From contig CP009416.1 of the NCBI GenBank assembly GCA_000818095.1, positions 197,501 through 261,500 of the forward strand: a stretch of DNA of 64,000 nucleotides, given 5' to 3'. Source of the DNA: Jeotgalibacillus malaysiensis. GTDB taxonomy: Bacteria; Bacillota; Bacilli; Bacillales; Jeotgalibacillaceae. Below, piece by piece: positions 17,145-26,399 of the stretch; position 1 is the first letter of the stretch, and each line of letters opens with the position of its first letter. A program made the translations under genes and the position numbers. Below the pieces are notes generated by a model. It had not been told where the DNA came from, did not search any database, and saw only the letters and a list, made by a program, of their open reading frames with translations.

Positions 17145-17279
17145 ATGGTTATAATCAATTATATTATTGTATGTCTGCTTGCTGCAGTCCCAACAATCGG
17201 TGTATTTTGGATAATGAAACGGAAGTCATCTAAAGAATTAGAGGAGCTAGAGCAGAGGCACAAGATTGAAAAAGTATAA
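17145..17279 (+). CDS. small single-pass membrane protein
   Basis: A 44-residue frame: one hydrophobic helix (about 3-24, INYIIVCLLAAVPTIGVFWIM), then a basic and acidic cytoplasmic tail (KRKSSKELEELEQRHK). GTGAGTGG lies upstream of the ATG at a usable distance, and a bidirectional terminator follows. The tail pattern (ELEELEQR) resembles small Bacillus membrane proteins of unknown function. Confidence 0.5.
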   Translation: MVIINYIIVCLLAAVPTIGVFWIMKRKSSKELEELEQRHKIEKV

Positions 17280-17310
17280 AAAACCATAGATGTGTACAAA
17301 GTAGAGAACA

Positions 17311-17353
17311 AAAGCTTCCAGGGTGCAAGAAATTGCGTCCTGGAAGCTTTTAT
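17311..17353. terminator. bidirectional terminator between convergent genes
   Basis: AAAGCTTCCAGG pairs with CCTGGAAGCTTTT across a 16-nt loop. A/T tracts on both sides allow it to serve the small membrane gene on the plus strand and czcD on the minus strand. Confidence 0.75.
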
Positions 17354-17379
17354 AAGATAACCTATCTTTTATTTTGAGT

Positions 17380-18300
17380 TTATACTAGTAGATCACTATG
17401 GTGAAAATCTGACTTTTCCAACTGAATTGTTGCGTGGTCAATGTGATACTTCTTTCGTATCAGTTCTGTAGTAGCTTTCAAAATGGTCTGTTCATCATAT
17501 TCATCTTGAATTTTCAGATGGCAACTTAGTGCGTCCAATCCTGAAGTAATCGTCCATATGTGAAGGTCGTGAACATTTAGTACACCTTTAATGTTCATGA
17601 GATCACTTTTCAGGTCTTCTGTTTTAATCGTTTTTGGGGCGCCTTCCATTAAGATGTGAACAGATTGTTTAATGATGCCCCATGCACTCTTTAAAATTAA
17701 CAATGAAACAAAGACTGAAATTAACGGGTCCGCCAGATACCATCCAGATACCAGCATGATGATTCCAGCAGCAATTGCCCCTAAGGATCCGAGTGCATCT
17801 CCAATCACGTGTAAATAAGCGCTGCGGAGATTTACATTATCTTTTACATCCCCTTTTCGCATTAAAAACCACGCACTTAGTAAGTTTGCTATTAGACCAA
17901 TTATAGCAATAATCATCATTGTTCCACTGGCGACTGCAGGGGGATCCATAAAACGTTCATAGGCTTCTTTTAAAATGAAACCTGAGATGATAAATAAAGT
18001 AACCCCGTTAAAAAGTGCGGCTAATATTTCAAAGCGATAAAAACCATATGTTTTATTTTTAGAAGCTTTTCTTGATGCAAACCAAATGGCAACAAGACTG
18101 AGTAATAGTGAGCTTGCATCACTAAGCATATGCCCTGAGTCAGCTAATAACGCAAGGCTGTTTGTTAATAATCCGCCAAAAAACTCTAATAACATGATGA
18201 ACGTTGTGATGATCAGAGCAATCAGCAAACCCTTTTTGTTGCCTTGTCTTGATTCTTCAAAATTCGAATGATTGTGGCCATGTTGATGTGAATGCCCCAT
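17380..18300 (-). CDS. czcD: cation diffusion facilitator, CzcD type
   Basis: A 306-residue zinc/cadmium proton antiporter. A His-rich N-terminus (HSHQHGHNH) is followed by six membrane helices (about 26-205) with the metal site residues in LLADSGHMLSD and LHVIGDALGS, and a C-terminal cytoplasmic domain with LHDLHIWTI. It exports Zn(II), Cd(II) or Co(II) from the cytoplasm. AGGAGAGG precedes ATG. It lies 136 nt downstream of cadA on the same strand and is probably expressed with it, though a hairpin lies between them. Confidence 0.9.
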   Translation of the reverse strand: MGHSHQHGHNHSNFEESRQGNKKGLLIALIITTFIMLLEFFGGLLTNSLALLADSGHMLSDASSLLLSLVAIWFASRKASKNKTYGFYRFEILAALFNGVTLFIISGFILKEAYERFMDPPAVASGTMMIIAIIGLIANLLSAWFLMRKGDVKDNVNLRSAYLHVIGDALGSLGAIAAGIIMLVSGWYLADPLISVFVSLLILKSAWGIIKQSVHILMEGAPKTIKTEDLKSDLMNIKGVLNVHDLHIWTITSGLDALSCHLKIQDEYDEQTILKATTELIRKKYHIDHATIQLEKSDFHHSDLLV

Positions 18301-18401
18301 GAATATCCTCTCCTGCTCACGATTAATAGTTTTAATTACCGGGCTTAATTGCTGATCATTTCAAGACAAAATGATCCACCCTTATGCTTGGGAATGATTG
18401 A

Positions 18402-18432
18402 AAGCAGATCTCTGTCTAAAAGAGATCTGCTT
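18402..18432. terminator. hairpin between cadA and czcD
   Basis: AAGCAGATCTCT and AGAGATCTGCTT form a perfect 12-bp stem just past the cadA stop codon. The downstream tract on the minus strand is only TTTC, so termination may be partial and allow read-through to czcD. Confidence 0.5.
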
Positions 18433-18436
18433 CGTT

Positions 18437-20890
18437 TTATTTTAGCTTTAACAGGCGCATACTATTCAAAATCACAATCAACGCCGCACCTGTATCACTC
18501 AGTACAGCCATCCACAGTGTAAGAAAACCTGGGAAAATCAGCACAAGTGCTGCAAGCTTTGTGATGATTGAAAACCAGATATTCTGCTTAATGATTGTGA
18601 GCGCTTTTCTGCTCAGGCGGATTGTGTGCGGCAATTTTTCCAGGTTATCAGCCATGAGCACAATATCTGCTGTTTCCATTGCGGTATCTGTCCCTGCACC
18701 ACCCATTGCAATACCGAGGTCAGCAGTCGCAAGTGCAGGCGCATCATTTATGCCGTCTCCGACCATAGCTACCTGCTTCCCTTCATTCTGCAGTTTCTTC
18801 ACAGCTGTTACCTTATCTTCAGGCATCAGCTCTGCAAAGTAGCGATCCACGCCAGTTTCAGCAGCCATCTTCTTTGCAGTACCCTCATTATCACCTGTCA
18901 GCATCACCATCTCGCTGATGCCTGCCTGCTTCAGTTTTTCAATCGAACTGACTGTAATATCACGGACTGTGTCAGCTACTGCGATCAAGCCTAGGATCTG
19001 ATCCCGTGTACCGACCGCGACAAGTGTATTCCCTTCATTTTGCATTTCATCAATGCGCTCATTAATGTGTGCTGTTGATATGCCCATTTCATTAAAAAGT
19101 TTCGGTTTACCTGCAAAATATTCAGTGCCATCAATCACCGCAGTGGCACCTTTTCCGGCAATGGCAGTGAAATCACTGCCATCTTTAGCTGAAATATTTC
19201 TTTCATTGGCGTAGCTGATAACAGCCTTCGCAATAGGATGAGTTGAATGTTCTTCAATTGTTTTTGCAATACTGACAAGCGTGTCGCTGTCGTCCTGCAG
19301 AGCAATCACCTGCGTTACTTTTGGTTTTCCTTCTGTTAACGTTCCTGTTTTATCAAACGCGATTGCTTTAATTGCACCGGCTTTTTCGAGGAAGGTGCCA
19401 CCTTTAATCAGTACCCCGTTACGTGCTGCATTACCAATCGCTGACACAATGGCAACAGGCGTTGAAATCACCAGGGCACATGGACAGGCAACGACTAATA
19501 GTGCAAGTCCTCTGTAAAACCATTCACCCCACGTACCAAATCCTGCGAGTGGAGGGACTACCATAACCAGTAGTGCAAGAATAAAAACAATTGGTGTATA
19601 GATAGCTGCAAAGCGATCAATAAATGCCTGCGTCGGCGCTTTTTTCTCCTGTGCTTCTTCTACCAGATGAATGATTCGGGCGATTGTTGTGTCTTCTGAC
19701 AGTCTCGTAACCTTAACTTCCAGAGAACCACTTTCATTCACTGTTCCCGCATATACATTATCACCAGGCTCTTTGTCCACGGGCAGGGACTCCCCGGTTA
19801 TCGGTGCCTGATTCAGACTCGATATACCTGCTATAATTTCGCCATCTAGTGGAATCTTTTCACCAGGCTTAATGATCATAATCTCATTGATAGAAATGTC
19901 TTCAACATTTTTCTTCATCTGACCGTTTTCTGTTTTAATCATTGCTTCTGATGGTGTCAGATTAATGAGGCTGCGGATGGAATCTCTTGTGCGCTCAATT
20001 GACCGATTCTGAAGTGAGTTCCCAAGTGCAAAGAGCCACACAACTGTTGCTCCTTCAAACCATTCTCCAATCACAGCTGCACCAATTGCGGCAGATACCA
20101 TCAATACATTCATATCAAGTGATCGGCTTTTTACTGCGTAAAAGGCACTTCTCGCTGGCTTATATCCGCCAATTACAATAGCAGCAGCATAAAAAGCAGT
20201 GACTACCCATTCAGGGACCGCAGTGAAAGATCCTAAGAATCCAAGTGCCAGCAGAATACCAGAAACTGTTGTCACAGGGAATGCTTTTATTGCTGGTTGA
20301 TCTTCATTTTTTTGATTGCGAAGTGTTACCGGCTTAGCATCAAAACCTGATTTTTGCACTTCTTTAACAATTTGTTCACTAGTAAGGGTGTGAGAAATAT
20401 GCATTTTACCGGTTGAGAAATTGACGCGCACGCTTTGCACATCTGAGTTGCCGCCTAGGTGCTTTTCAATCGTTGCAGCACAGGAGCCACAGTCCATTCC
20501 GGCAATTTCATATACATCAGGTTTTTTTGCAGTATGTTCTGCTTCAGCTTCAAAACCGAACTTTTTCACATATCCAGGGATCGTTTCAAAAATACCTGAA
20601 TTTACAGCACTCACAGTCATTTTACCGGCAGCATAATTGACCTTAACGGATTCAACACCATTTCTGTTTGAAAGACCTTTCTCAAGTGTTACCGCACATG
20701 AAGGACAATCCATTCCGGTTACTCTAAAAGTTTTCGTAGCGTTTGCGAATTTTTCATTAGTTTCTTTTGATTGAACGCTTTCTAAGCTGCTGGAACAGCA
20801 GGAGGAATTGACCTCAGTTTCCTGTCCGGTTGCATCAGTTGAGCAACAAGATGATGGTGTTTCTTTTGCTTTATGTTCAGTTTTTTGCAC
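18437..20890 (-). CDS. cadA: P1B-type Cd/Zn/Pb-exporting ATPase (first CadA)
   Basis: An 817-residue P1B-2 ATPase. The N-terminus has extra Cys pairs (SSCCSTD, SSCCSSS) and two heavy-metal domains with GMDCPSCAVTLEK and GMDCGSCAATIEK. The transport site is CPC ([11 protein letters not shown]), the phosphorylation motif DKTGTLTEG, the HP locus EHSTHPIA and the hinge GDGINDAPALA. It pumps Cd(II), Zn(II) or Pb(II) outward. GTG 20890 is preferred to ATG 20905, because GGGAG is 9 nt before the GTG and the ATG has no spaced site. Its promoter is bracketed by CadC-like operators. It is distinct from the transposon-borne copy at 44.6 kb. Confidence 0.93.
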   Translation of the reverse strand: MQKTEHKAKETPSSCCSTDATGQETEVNSSCCSSSLESVQSKETNEKFANATKTFRVTGMDCPSCAVTLEKGLSNRNGVESVKVNYAAGKMTVSAVNSGIFETIPGYVKKFGFEAEAEHTAKKPDVYEIAGMDCGSCAATIEKHLGGNSDVQSVRVNFSTGKMHISHTLTSEQIVKEVQKSGFDAKPVTLRNQKNEDQPAIKAFPVTTVSGILLALGFLGSFTAVPEWVVTAFYAAAIVIGGYKPARSAFYAVKSRSLDMNVLMVSAAIGAAVIGEWFEGATVVWLFALGNSLQNRSIERTRDSIRSLINLTPSEAMIKTENGQMKKNVEDISINEIMIIKPGEKIPLDGEIIAGISSLNQAPITGESLPVDKEPGDNVYAGTVNESGSLEVKVTRLSEDTTIARIIHLVEEAQEKKAPTQAFIDRFAAIYTPIVFILALLVMVVPPLAGFGTWGEWFYRGLALLVVACPCALVISTPVAIVSAIGNAARNGVLIKGGTFLEKAGAIKAIAFDKTGTLTEGKPKVTQVIALQDDSDTLVSIAKTIEEHSTHPIAKAVISYANERNISAKDGSDFTAIAGKGATAVIDGTEYFAGKPKLFNEMGISTAHINERIDEMQNEGNTLVAVGTRDQILGLIAVADTVRDITVSSIEKLKQAGISEMVMLTGDNEGTAKKMAAETGVDRYFAELMPEDKVTAVKKLQNEGKQVAMVGDGINDAPALATADLGIAMGGAGTDTAMETADIVLMADNLEKLPHTIRLSRKALTIIKQNIWFSIITKLAALVLIFPGFLTLWMAVLSDTGAALIVILNSMRLLKLK

Positions 20891-21098
20891 TTTGACCACT
20901 CCCATTCTTCTTTCGCAAAAATTAACGCAATTGATTCAAGATTTTGTTCTTTTCCGTAATTCTCAGGCTTCATATTTCAGGTCAGCTTCAGGTGGTTAAA
21001 GGCGATTGCTGTTGAAAAGCCAATAATCATCGTAATATCGTACAGGCCAGAAGCTCTTCCTTTATTGCCTGATTTTTTGATATAACCATATTCATCTC

Positions 21099-21176
21099 AT
21101 TCAAATGATCGTTTGATTATAGTGTATGCCCGATGCGTTAAAGATGTCAACACAATATTCAAATGATTATTTGAAT
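21099..21176 (-). promoter_or_regulatory. cadA promoter bracketed by two CadC-type operators
   Basis: On the minus strand TTGACA (21150-21145) and TACACT (21126-21121) form a promoter with an 18-bp spacer. The palindrome ATTCAAAT-GATT-ATTTGAAT (21157-21176) lies just upstream of -35, and ATTCAAAT-GATC-GTTTGATT (21099-21118) just downstream of -10. Both resemble ArsR/CadC operators and match elements in front of cadC. Metal-released repression by CadC (22411) is the simplest reading. Confidence 0.7.
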
Positions 21177-21200
21177 GTTGTTATGCAAAATCCTCGTTTT

Positions 21201-22232
21201 TTATTTGTTAAGGTGACTACTTATATGCCTGGCATCATCACCAACTCCCTGAATCAAAGCAGATGATCTGTTGTGTTGCCAGGGAAGACCGAGGAAATAT
21301 AAGCCTTTTATAGAAGTGATCCCTCTGTTATGAATTGGGGAACCTTTACTATCAATTACTTCACTGAACTTAATCCAGCCGTAGTCAGGTTTATACCCAG
21401 TTGCCCAAATAATATTATCTATTTTTATTTGTGAGTGATCCTGGAATAAAATCGTATTATTTTTGGAGGAATGGGCTCTGGGAACTAATGTTATTGTTCC
21501 TTCTTTAATTAACTTTTTTAACTCAAATCCAAAAATAGGATCAGGTTTATTTTTTAAAATTTTTCCTAAAGGTGAATCATGCCTTGCTTTGTATACGCCT
21601 AATCTATCTAAATACCAAAAGATGCTTTTATGACCAACTTCCTGGGGCAAGAATCTCATTTTGTGACCGATTGATAAATAAACCTTGTGATTTTCAACGA
21701 GTTCAACAGCAATTTGTGAGCCGGAGTTTCCGCCACCTACAACTACAACAGAACCCTTTCGTATTTGATCCGGATTTTTATATTCTGATGAATGGAGTTG
21801 TAATACTTCCTCAGATAAGTTTTTTGAGAAACGGGGAATGTTTGGCACTTGAAAAGGTCCTGTTGCCACGATTACATTGTCAGCCTGGATTGATCCCTTA
21901 CTGGTTTCCACCATAAAAACGTCATTGTTTAAAAAAAGTTTTGTCACTTTAGTATTGAGTTGAACCGGAAGCGTGAATGTCTTTGCGTATAACTTTAAAT
22001 AGTTAGCAATCTCGTCTTTAGTCGGATAAGAATTTGCCTCAAGCCGTAACCCGGGGAGCGAGCTGAGATAATCAGGTGTAAATAGACGTAAAGAATCATA
22101 CCGTTTTTTCCATGTCTCACCGATCTCAGATGATGCATCCACGATTAAAAAAGAAACATTTCTTTCTTTCAAGTAATACCCCATTGCGAGTCCGGCTTGT
22201 CCGCCCCCGATAATTACTGCGTCATACTTCAA
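21201..22232 (-). CDS. CzcO-like flavin-containing monooxygenase
   Basis: A 343-residue FAD/NADPH oxidoreductase. The FAD site is VIIGGGQAGLAMGYYL at the N-terminus, the NADPH site VVVGGGNSGSQIAVEL at about 168-183, and an ATGY motif (IIWATGYKPDYGW) near 278. This family is often annotated CzcO because it neighbours czcD-type genes; its substrate is not established. It lies between the two divergent cad units, on the cadA strand, and may be read from its own promoter in the 22.23-22.35 kb gap. Confidence 0.85.
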   Translation of the reverse strand: MKYDAVIIGGGQAGLAMGYYLKERNVSFLIVDASSEIGETWKKRYDSLRLFTPDYLSSLPGLRLEANSYPTKDEIANYLKLYAKTFTLPVQLNTKVTKLFLNNDVFMVETSKGSIQADNVIVATGPFQVPNIPRFSKNLSEEVLQLHSSEYKNPDQIRKGSVVVVGGGNSGSQIAVELVENHKVYLSIGHKMRFLPQEVGHKSIFWYLDRLGVYKARHDSPLGKILKNKPDPIFGFELKKLIKEGTITLVPRAHSSKNNTILFQDHSQIKIDNIIWATGYKPDYGWIKFSEVIDSKGSPIHNRGITSIKGLYFLGLPWQHNRSSALIQGVGDDARHISSHLNK

Positions 22233-22332
22233 ACTTCTTCACTCCTCATCCGGAATTTTTATGCAAAAAAAAACCTTTTGAAAAATATGTATTTTCTTTC
22301 CTCGTCACCAGAATTGAACGTTTAATGAACAG

Positions 22333-22394
22333 TCAAAAGAATGTTTGATTATAAAAATACATATCTATATACTTTTAGTCAAACAAATATTTGA
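22333..22394 (+). promoter_or_regulatory. cadC promoter with two CadC-type operators
   Basis: TTGATT (22345-22350), 17-bp spacer, TATACT (22368-22373). The palindromes TCAAAAGAATGTTTGA (22333-22348, overlapping -35) and TCAAACAAATATTTGA (22379-22394, after -10) share TCAAA/TTTGA arms with the operators at cadA. This predicts autorepression of the operon that starts with cadC. Confidence 0.7.
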
Positions 22395-22410
22395 ATAAAG
22401 GGGTAATGTC

Positions 22411-22800
22411 ATGTCTAAACAAGATGTTTGTCAGATATCGTGTGTACATGAAGAGAAGGTAAGCAGAATTAAAGAAACATTATTTACTCACAACACACTT
22501 GATGTTGCAAAAATCTTTAAGGCCCTTGCTGATGATACACGGATAAAAATTGCCTATATACTGGCCTTGGAAGAAGAGTTATGTGTATGTGATATCGCAG
22601 CAATTATTGATGCTTCAACAGCGACAACCTCCCATCATTTACGTCTGCTACGAAAAATGGGGCTGACGAAATATCGGAAGGAGGGAAAGCAGGTCTATTA
22701 CTCCCTGGATGATGATCATGTGAAAGATTTAATTAAGATTGCATTTGAACATCAGCAGGAAATAAATAATCGTTTAGCGGAAGAAGTGGTTAAAAGCTAA
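22411..22800 (+). CDS. cadC: ArsR-family metal repressor, CadC type
   Basis: A 129-residue winged-helix sensor. The N-terminal cysteines (DVCQISCVHEEKV) and the ELCVCD pair in the recognition region match the CadC Cd/Pb/Zn site, and the DNA-reading helix is TATTSHHLRLLRKMGL. It should leave the DNA when metal binds. It is read divergently from czcO and cadA and leads a run of seven or more same-strand genes for thiol redox and copper uptake. It shares the family core with the transposon CadC at 46.8 kb but clearly differs. Confidence 0.92.
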   Translation: MSKQDVCQISCVHEEKVSRIKETLFTHNTLDVAKIFKALADDTRIKIAYILALEEELCVCDIAAIIDASTATTSHHLRLLRKMGLTKYRKEGKQVYYSLDDDHVKDLIKIAFEHQQEINNRLAEEVVKS

Positions 22801-22830
22801 TGGTGGAATTGTTACGGAGTTGGTATAGAA

Positions 22831-23538
22831 GTGGTTGAAATAAATTATTTTCTGGCATTTGGGGCAGGACTGTTATCATTTGTGTCTCCGTGTTCTTTGC
22901 CTTTATATCCTGCATTCCTTTCATACATTACAGGAATGTCTGTTAGTGATTTAAAACATAATAAGCATTTGGTTAGCAAAAGCGCAGTCATTCATACGCT
23001 ATTATTTTTATTGGGCTTTTCGTTTATTTTTCTGGCACTTGGATTATCCACCTCACTCATTGGATCGTTCTTTTTCTTATACCAGGATTTACTGCGTCAG
23101 CTCGGCGCTATCATTTTAGTGTTCTTCGGCTGTGTACTGGCAGGAATGTTAAAGTTTGATTTTTTGATGAAAGAAAAGAAAGTTCAATTTAGAAAGAGAC
23201 CTTCGGGTTATCTGGGAAGTGTCTTAATCGGTATTGCATTTGCTGCAGGATGGACCCCCTGTTCAGGCCCTATATTAGCTGCGGTTATGGCCATGGGAAT
23301 AACTGACCCGGGTAAAGGTTTATCCTATATGCTTTTTTATGTGTTAGGCTTTGCTATTCCATTTTTAATACTTTCTTTATTTATTGGGAAAATGTCATTC
23401 CTCCAAAGAAACAGCAATCTGTTTATGAAAGCAGGCGGAGTATTAATGATTTTTATGGGTATCCTTTTATATTTTGATATGCTGACCAAGATTATTTCGT
23501 TTTTAACTGGTTTATTTGGAGGGTTCACGGGATTTTAA
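22831..23538 (+). CDS. ccdA: CcdA-family thiol reductant transporter
   Basis: A 235-residue membrane protein with six predicted helices. The two reactive cysteines lie in SFVSPCSLPLYPAF (helix 1) and GWTPCSGPILAA (helix 4), the CcdA signature. It passes electrons from cytoplasmic thioredoxin to extracytoplasmic thiol proteins, presumably the TlpA-like protein encoded next. GTG 22831 is the start, 30 nt after cadC, with GGAG 12 nt upstream. Confidence 0.9.
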   Translation: MVEINYFLAFGAGLLSFVSPCSLPLYPAFLSYITGMSVSDLKHNKHLVSKSAVIHTLLFLLGFSFIFLALGLSTSLIGSFFFLYQDLLRQLGAIILVFFGCVLAGMLKFDFLMKEKKVQFRKRPSGYLGSVLIGIAFAAGWTPCSGPILAAVMAMGITDPGKGLSYMLFYVLGFAIPFLILSLFIGKMSFLQRNSNLFMKAGGVLMIFMGILLYFDMLTKIISFLTGLFGGFTGF

Positions 23539-23560
23539 ATTTTGTCTGGAGTGAATCAAC

Positions 23561-24109
23561 ATGAAAAAGAATAAAAAAACAAAAAGATTGATTTTACGTG
23601 TATGTCTTCTGAGTTTATTTTTAGGGGCGGCTGGCTACTCTATTTATTCCTCTGTTACAGGAGATAGTCGATCACTCATAAAAGCAGGGGATGCTGCACC
23701 TGACTTTGTATTAACTGACTTGGACGGTAATACTCATCAGCTTTCCGATTACAAAGGACAAGGGGTATTTTTAAATTTCTGGGGTACCTGGTGTAAACCA
23801 TGTGAAAAAGAAATGCCTTATATTGAAAATCAATATAATGATTTTAAAGACAAGGGTGTACAAACCATTGCAGTTAATGTAGGTGAGTCAGATTTTCAAG
23901 TTCAAAATTTTGTAGATGAATATAGCATGAGTTTCCCTGTAGTCATTGATCAAAAGAAAGATGTTCAAAATGCTTACACAATAGGTCCATTGCCTACAAC
24001 ACTTTTGATCAATCCGGAGGGTGAAATCATAAAAGTGATCACGGGTGAAATGACAGAAGAAGATATAAAGAAGTATATGCAAATGATACAGCCAGCTGAA
24101 GACCAGTAA
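23561..24109 (+). CDS. membrane-anchored thiol-disulfide oxidoreductase, ResA/TlpA type
   Basis: A 182-residue thioredoxin-fold protein with one N-terminal membrane anchor (about 10-28) and the active site WGTWCKPCEKE at about 80-90. The GDAAPDFVLTDLDG start of the fold is typical of ResA. It likely reduces disulfides outside the membrane using electrons from CcdA, as in haem or copper-centre maturation. TGGAGTG precedes the ATG. Confidence 0.9.
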   Translation: MKKNKKTKRLILRVCLLSLFLGAAGYSIYSSVTGDSRSLIKAGDAAPDFVLTDLDGNTHQLSDYKGQGVFLNFWGTWCKPCEKEMPYIENQYNDFKDKGVQTIAVNVGESDFQVQNFVDEYSMSFPVVIDQKKDVQNAYTIGPLPTTLLINPEGEIIKVITGEMTEEDIKKYMQMIQPAEDQ

Positions 24110-24130
24110 ATGATTCTGATAGGTGATAAT

Positions 24131-24640
24131 ATGAAAAAAATAGTTTTTACATTTAGTTTGTTTTTATTTTTTACTTTTCCATTCAATGGGATCGCGCATA
24201 CATATCTTTCTTCTTCTACACCAGAGGACGGTCAGGTATTAACGCAGCCTGTCGAGGAGATTGTTTTGCAGTTTGAAACAGAAGTGGAAGAATTAAGTAC
24301 CATGAGGTTATATAGAAATGATGAGCTTGTAGAAATGGATGTTCTCCGTACTGACCAAAATCAACTTATAGGAGATATTCCTGAAGAATTAGCAAATGGG
24401 ACATACGTTGTTGACTGGTCGATTATTGGTGAAGACGGACATCCTATTGAAGGGGAAATCTCATTTAGTATTGAAGCAAAAGAAAATACTGATAAAGAGC
24501 GTACAGAGAATCAAAATATTGAATCCACTGAAGTTGAGGAAGATGAGCCTGAGAGTGTGGTTCCTATTATTTTAACAGCACTATTTGCTCTTATTACTAT
24601 AGCGGGGATTTGGTTATTATTTAGGACTAAAAAGAAATGA
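24131..24640 (+). CDS. copC: CopC-domain copper-binding protein
   Basis: A 169-residue exported protein. The signal peptide ends near IAHTYLSSSTPEDGQVL, leaving His at the mature N-terminus as in CopC, where it binds Cu(II). The DWSIIGEDGHPIEGEISFSI motif near 98-117 adds further ligands. A C-terminal membrane helix (about 145-163) anchors it. ATG 24131 follows AGGTGAT at good spacing; the in-frame ATG 24110 has none. It overlaps copD by 4 nt, so the two are translationally coupled. Confidence 0.88.
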   Translation: MKKIVFTFSLFLFFTFPFNGIAHTYLSSSTPEDGQVLTQPVEEIVLQFETEVEELSTMRLYRNDELVEMDVLRTDQNQLIGDIPEELANGTYVVDWSIIGEDGHPIEGEISFSIEAKENTDKERTENQNIESTEVEEDEPESVVPIILTALFALITIAGIWLLFRTKKK

Positions 24641-25719
24641 TAGAGATCCTGATACCAATCGCTGAAACGATTACCTATTTATTGTTTGCGTTTTTATGTG
24701 GGTATGTAGCGCTGCGTTATGTTCCCGAATCTAAAAAGCCGTCTTTTGCTGTACCTCAACCGGCTTTGTTATTAGCAACACTCGGCATTATTTTATTTTC
24801 AATGGGCTCTATTATTCAGGTAGTGTTATATTTTTCAGATAGTGTAGGATTCATACAGACAACAATATCTGTCTTTACAGATTTCCAGGTAGGAAAAGCA
24901 TGGATTTTCATTAGTATATTTGCAACGTTTTTATGGATGGCGCTCCATGCTAATGCTTCAAAACACTTACAGGCTATCCTGTTGCTTGGTATGGTGTGCG
25001 GGGTGGGCTATGCAAGTCATGTAGCATCACTGGATTTTTGGCCAGGTTTTATTTCACATACCACTCATTTTTTATTAGTTATGGTATGGTCAGGCATTCT
25101 GATTCATGTGTCATTTTTCTCTGGGAATCTTAAAAACTGGACTCAATTTCTAAAGTGGTTTACACCTTATTCCATCATCTCGCTTTTAATTATTTTTGGG
25201 GCAGGTATCTTCATTACATCTTATTTAGTAGATGGTCAGGATTATATAAATGCCTGGGGGCTTTCTTATGGTCAAACGCTTTTATTAAAACACATTAGCA
25301 TCATACCGCTGATTGTTTTTGCATGTATTAATGGATGGCTGGTGAAGAAATCAGCACAGTCTGAATTTGATCCAAAATCATGGCTGAGAGCAGAGGGGTT
25401 ATTTATTCTGATTGTTTTCAGTTTAACGAGTGTGCTTGGTACATTAGCTCCACCGCATGACGTTGATGTAACGCTTCTGTCAGAAGGACCTGCACCTATG
25501 ATTGAGTCACTGTTAAACGAAAATATAAGTACACCGATTCAGGCAATCATAGATGTTTCATTCACAGGTATCCTTGTTTTATCTATGGCCGGATTTTTTA
25601 TTTTGATGATCTTTGCAAGCTATTATAAAAAGCTGCCCGTTCTAGTGTCCATCTTTTTTGGACTGGCGTTTATTTGTGCGCTATACGTTGGACTGATGTT
25701 AAATCTATCATTTAGTTAG
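24637..25719 (+). CDS. copD: CopD-family copper import membrane protein
   Basis: A 360-residue protein with about eight or nine membrane helices. Histidines in SHVASLDFWPGFISHTTHFLLVMVW and HISIIPLIV are in CopD-like positions. With CopC it forms the CopCD or YcnJ-type copper uptake unit. The ATG overlaps the copC stop codon (ATGA). The pairing with a metal repressor and thiol-redox genes suggests supply of copper to an external enzyme, an inference. Confidence 0.85.
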   Translation: MIEILIPIAETITYLLFAFLCGYVALRYVPESKKPSFAVPQPALLLATLGIILFSMGSIIQVVLYFSDSVGFIQTTISVFTDFQVGKAWIFISIFATFLWMALHANASKHLQAILLLGMVCGVGYASHVASLDFWPGFISHTTHFLLVMVWSGILIHVSFFSGNLKNWTQFLKWFTPYSIISLLIIFGAGIFITSYLVDGQDYINAWGLSYGQTLLLKHISIIPLIVFACINGWLVKKSAQSEFDPKSWLRAEGLFILIVFSLTSVLGTLAPPHDVDVTLLSEGPAPMIESLLNENISTPIQAIIDVSFTGILVLSMAGFFILMIFASYYKKLPVLVSIFFGLAFICALYVGLMLNLSFS

Positions 25720-25731
25720 GAGAATATGAAA

Positions 25732-26397
25732 ATGAAAAACAAACCATTTAGAATAGCGATGATTGTTGCACTCTTGCTATTTGCTGTTGTTACAACAATT
25801 GTGCTTTTAAATCAAAATGATCAGGCGGGAAACACCAAGAGCGAAGGATATCCTCCAATTGAAGGACAGCCGACTATGGGGAATACTGAATCTGCAGTGC
25901 AGGTAGTGGAATTCGGAGATTTTAAATGTCCTTCTTGTAAAGCATGGGGAGAAATGGTCTATCCACAGTTAATCAGTGATTACGTAGAAACTGATAAAAT
26001 TTCTTTTTCATACATTAATGTATTATTTCATGGCAAAGAGTCAGAACTTGCGGCACTCGCAGCAGAATCCGTGTATAAGCTGGACCCTGATTCTTACTGG
26101 GATTTTCAGAAAAAGCTTTATGAAGAGCAACCAGTAGAAGATCATGACGCTGAGTGGATCACCATTGATAAGCTTCTGGAAGTCGCAGGTCAAACGACTG
26201 AAGTGGATTTAGATGAGCTTGAAAATGAGTTAACTGAGAGAACGATGCAGGATGAAGTTGATCTGGATGCTGAACTTGTAGATGAATTTGCCGTGCAGTT
26301 TACACCAAGCATTATGGTGAACGGAACAATGCTTGACGATCCTTTTGACTATGAGGCAATCAAATCGCTGATTGATCAGGAACTAGAGGGAAATTAA
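25732..26397 (+). CDS. bdbD: DsbA-like thiol-disulfide oxidoreductase (BdbD type)
   Basis: A 221-residue membrane-anchored thioredoxin-fold protein with a helical insertion. The anchor spans about 7-25 and the active site is DFKCPSCKAWG near 62-72. The C-terminal cis-Pro region reads FAVQFTPSIMVNG. It makes disulfides in exported proteins and is reoxidised by BdbC, encoded 2 nt downstream. ATG 25732 gives 8-9 nt to AGGAG; ATG 25726 is too close. Confidence 0.9.
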   Translation: MKNKPFRIAMIVALLLFAVVTTIVLLNQNDQAGNTKSEGYPPIEGQPTMGNTESAVQVVEFGDFKCPSCKAWGEMVYPQLISDYVETDKISFSYINVLFHGKESELAALAAESVYKLDPDSYWDFQKKLYEEQPVEDHDAEWITIDKLLEVAGQTTEVDLDELENELTERTMQDEVDLDAELVDEFAVQFTPSIMVNGTMLDDPFDYEAIKSLIDQELEGN

Positions 26398-26399
26398 TC

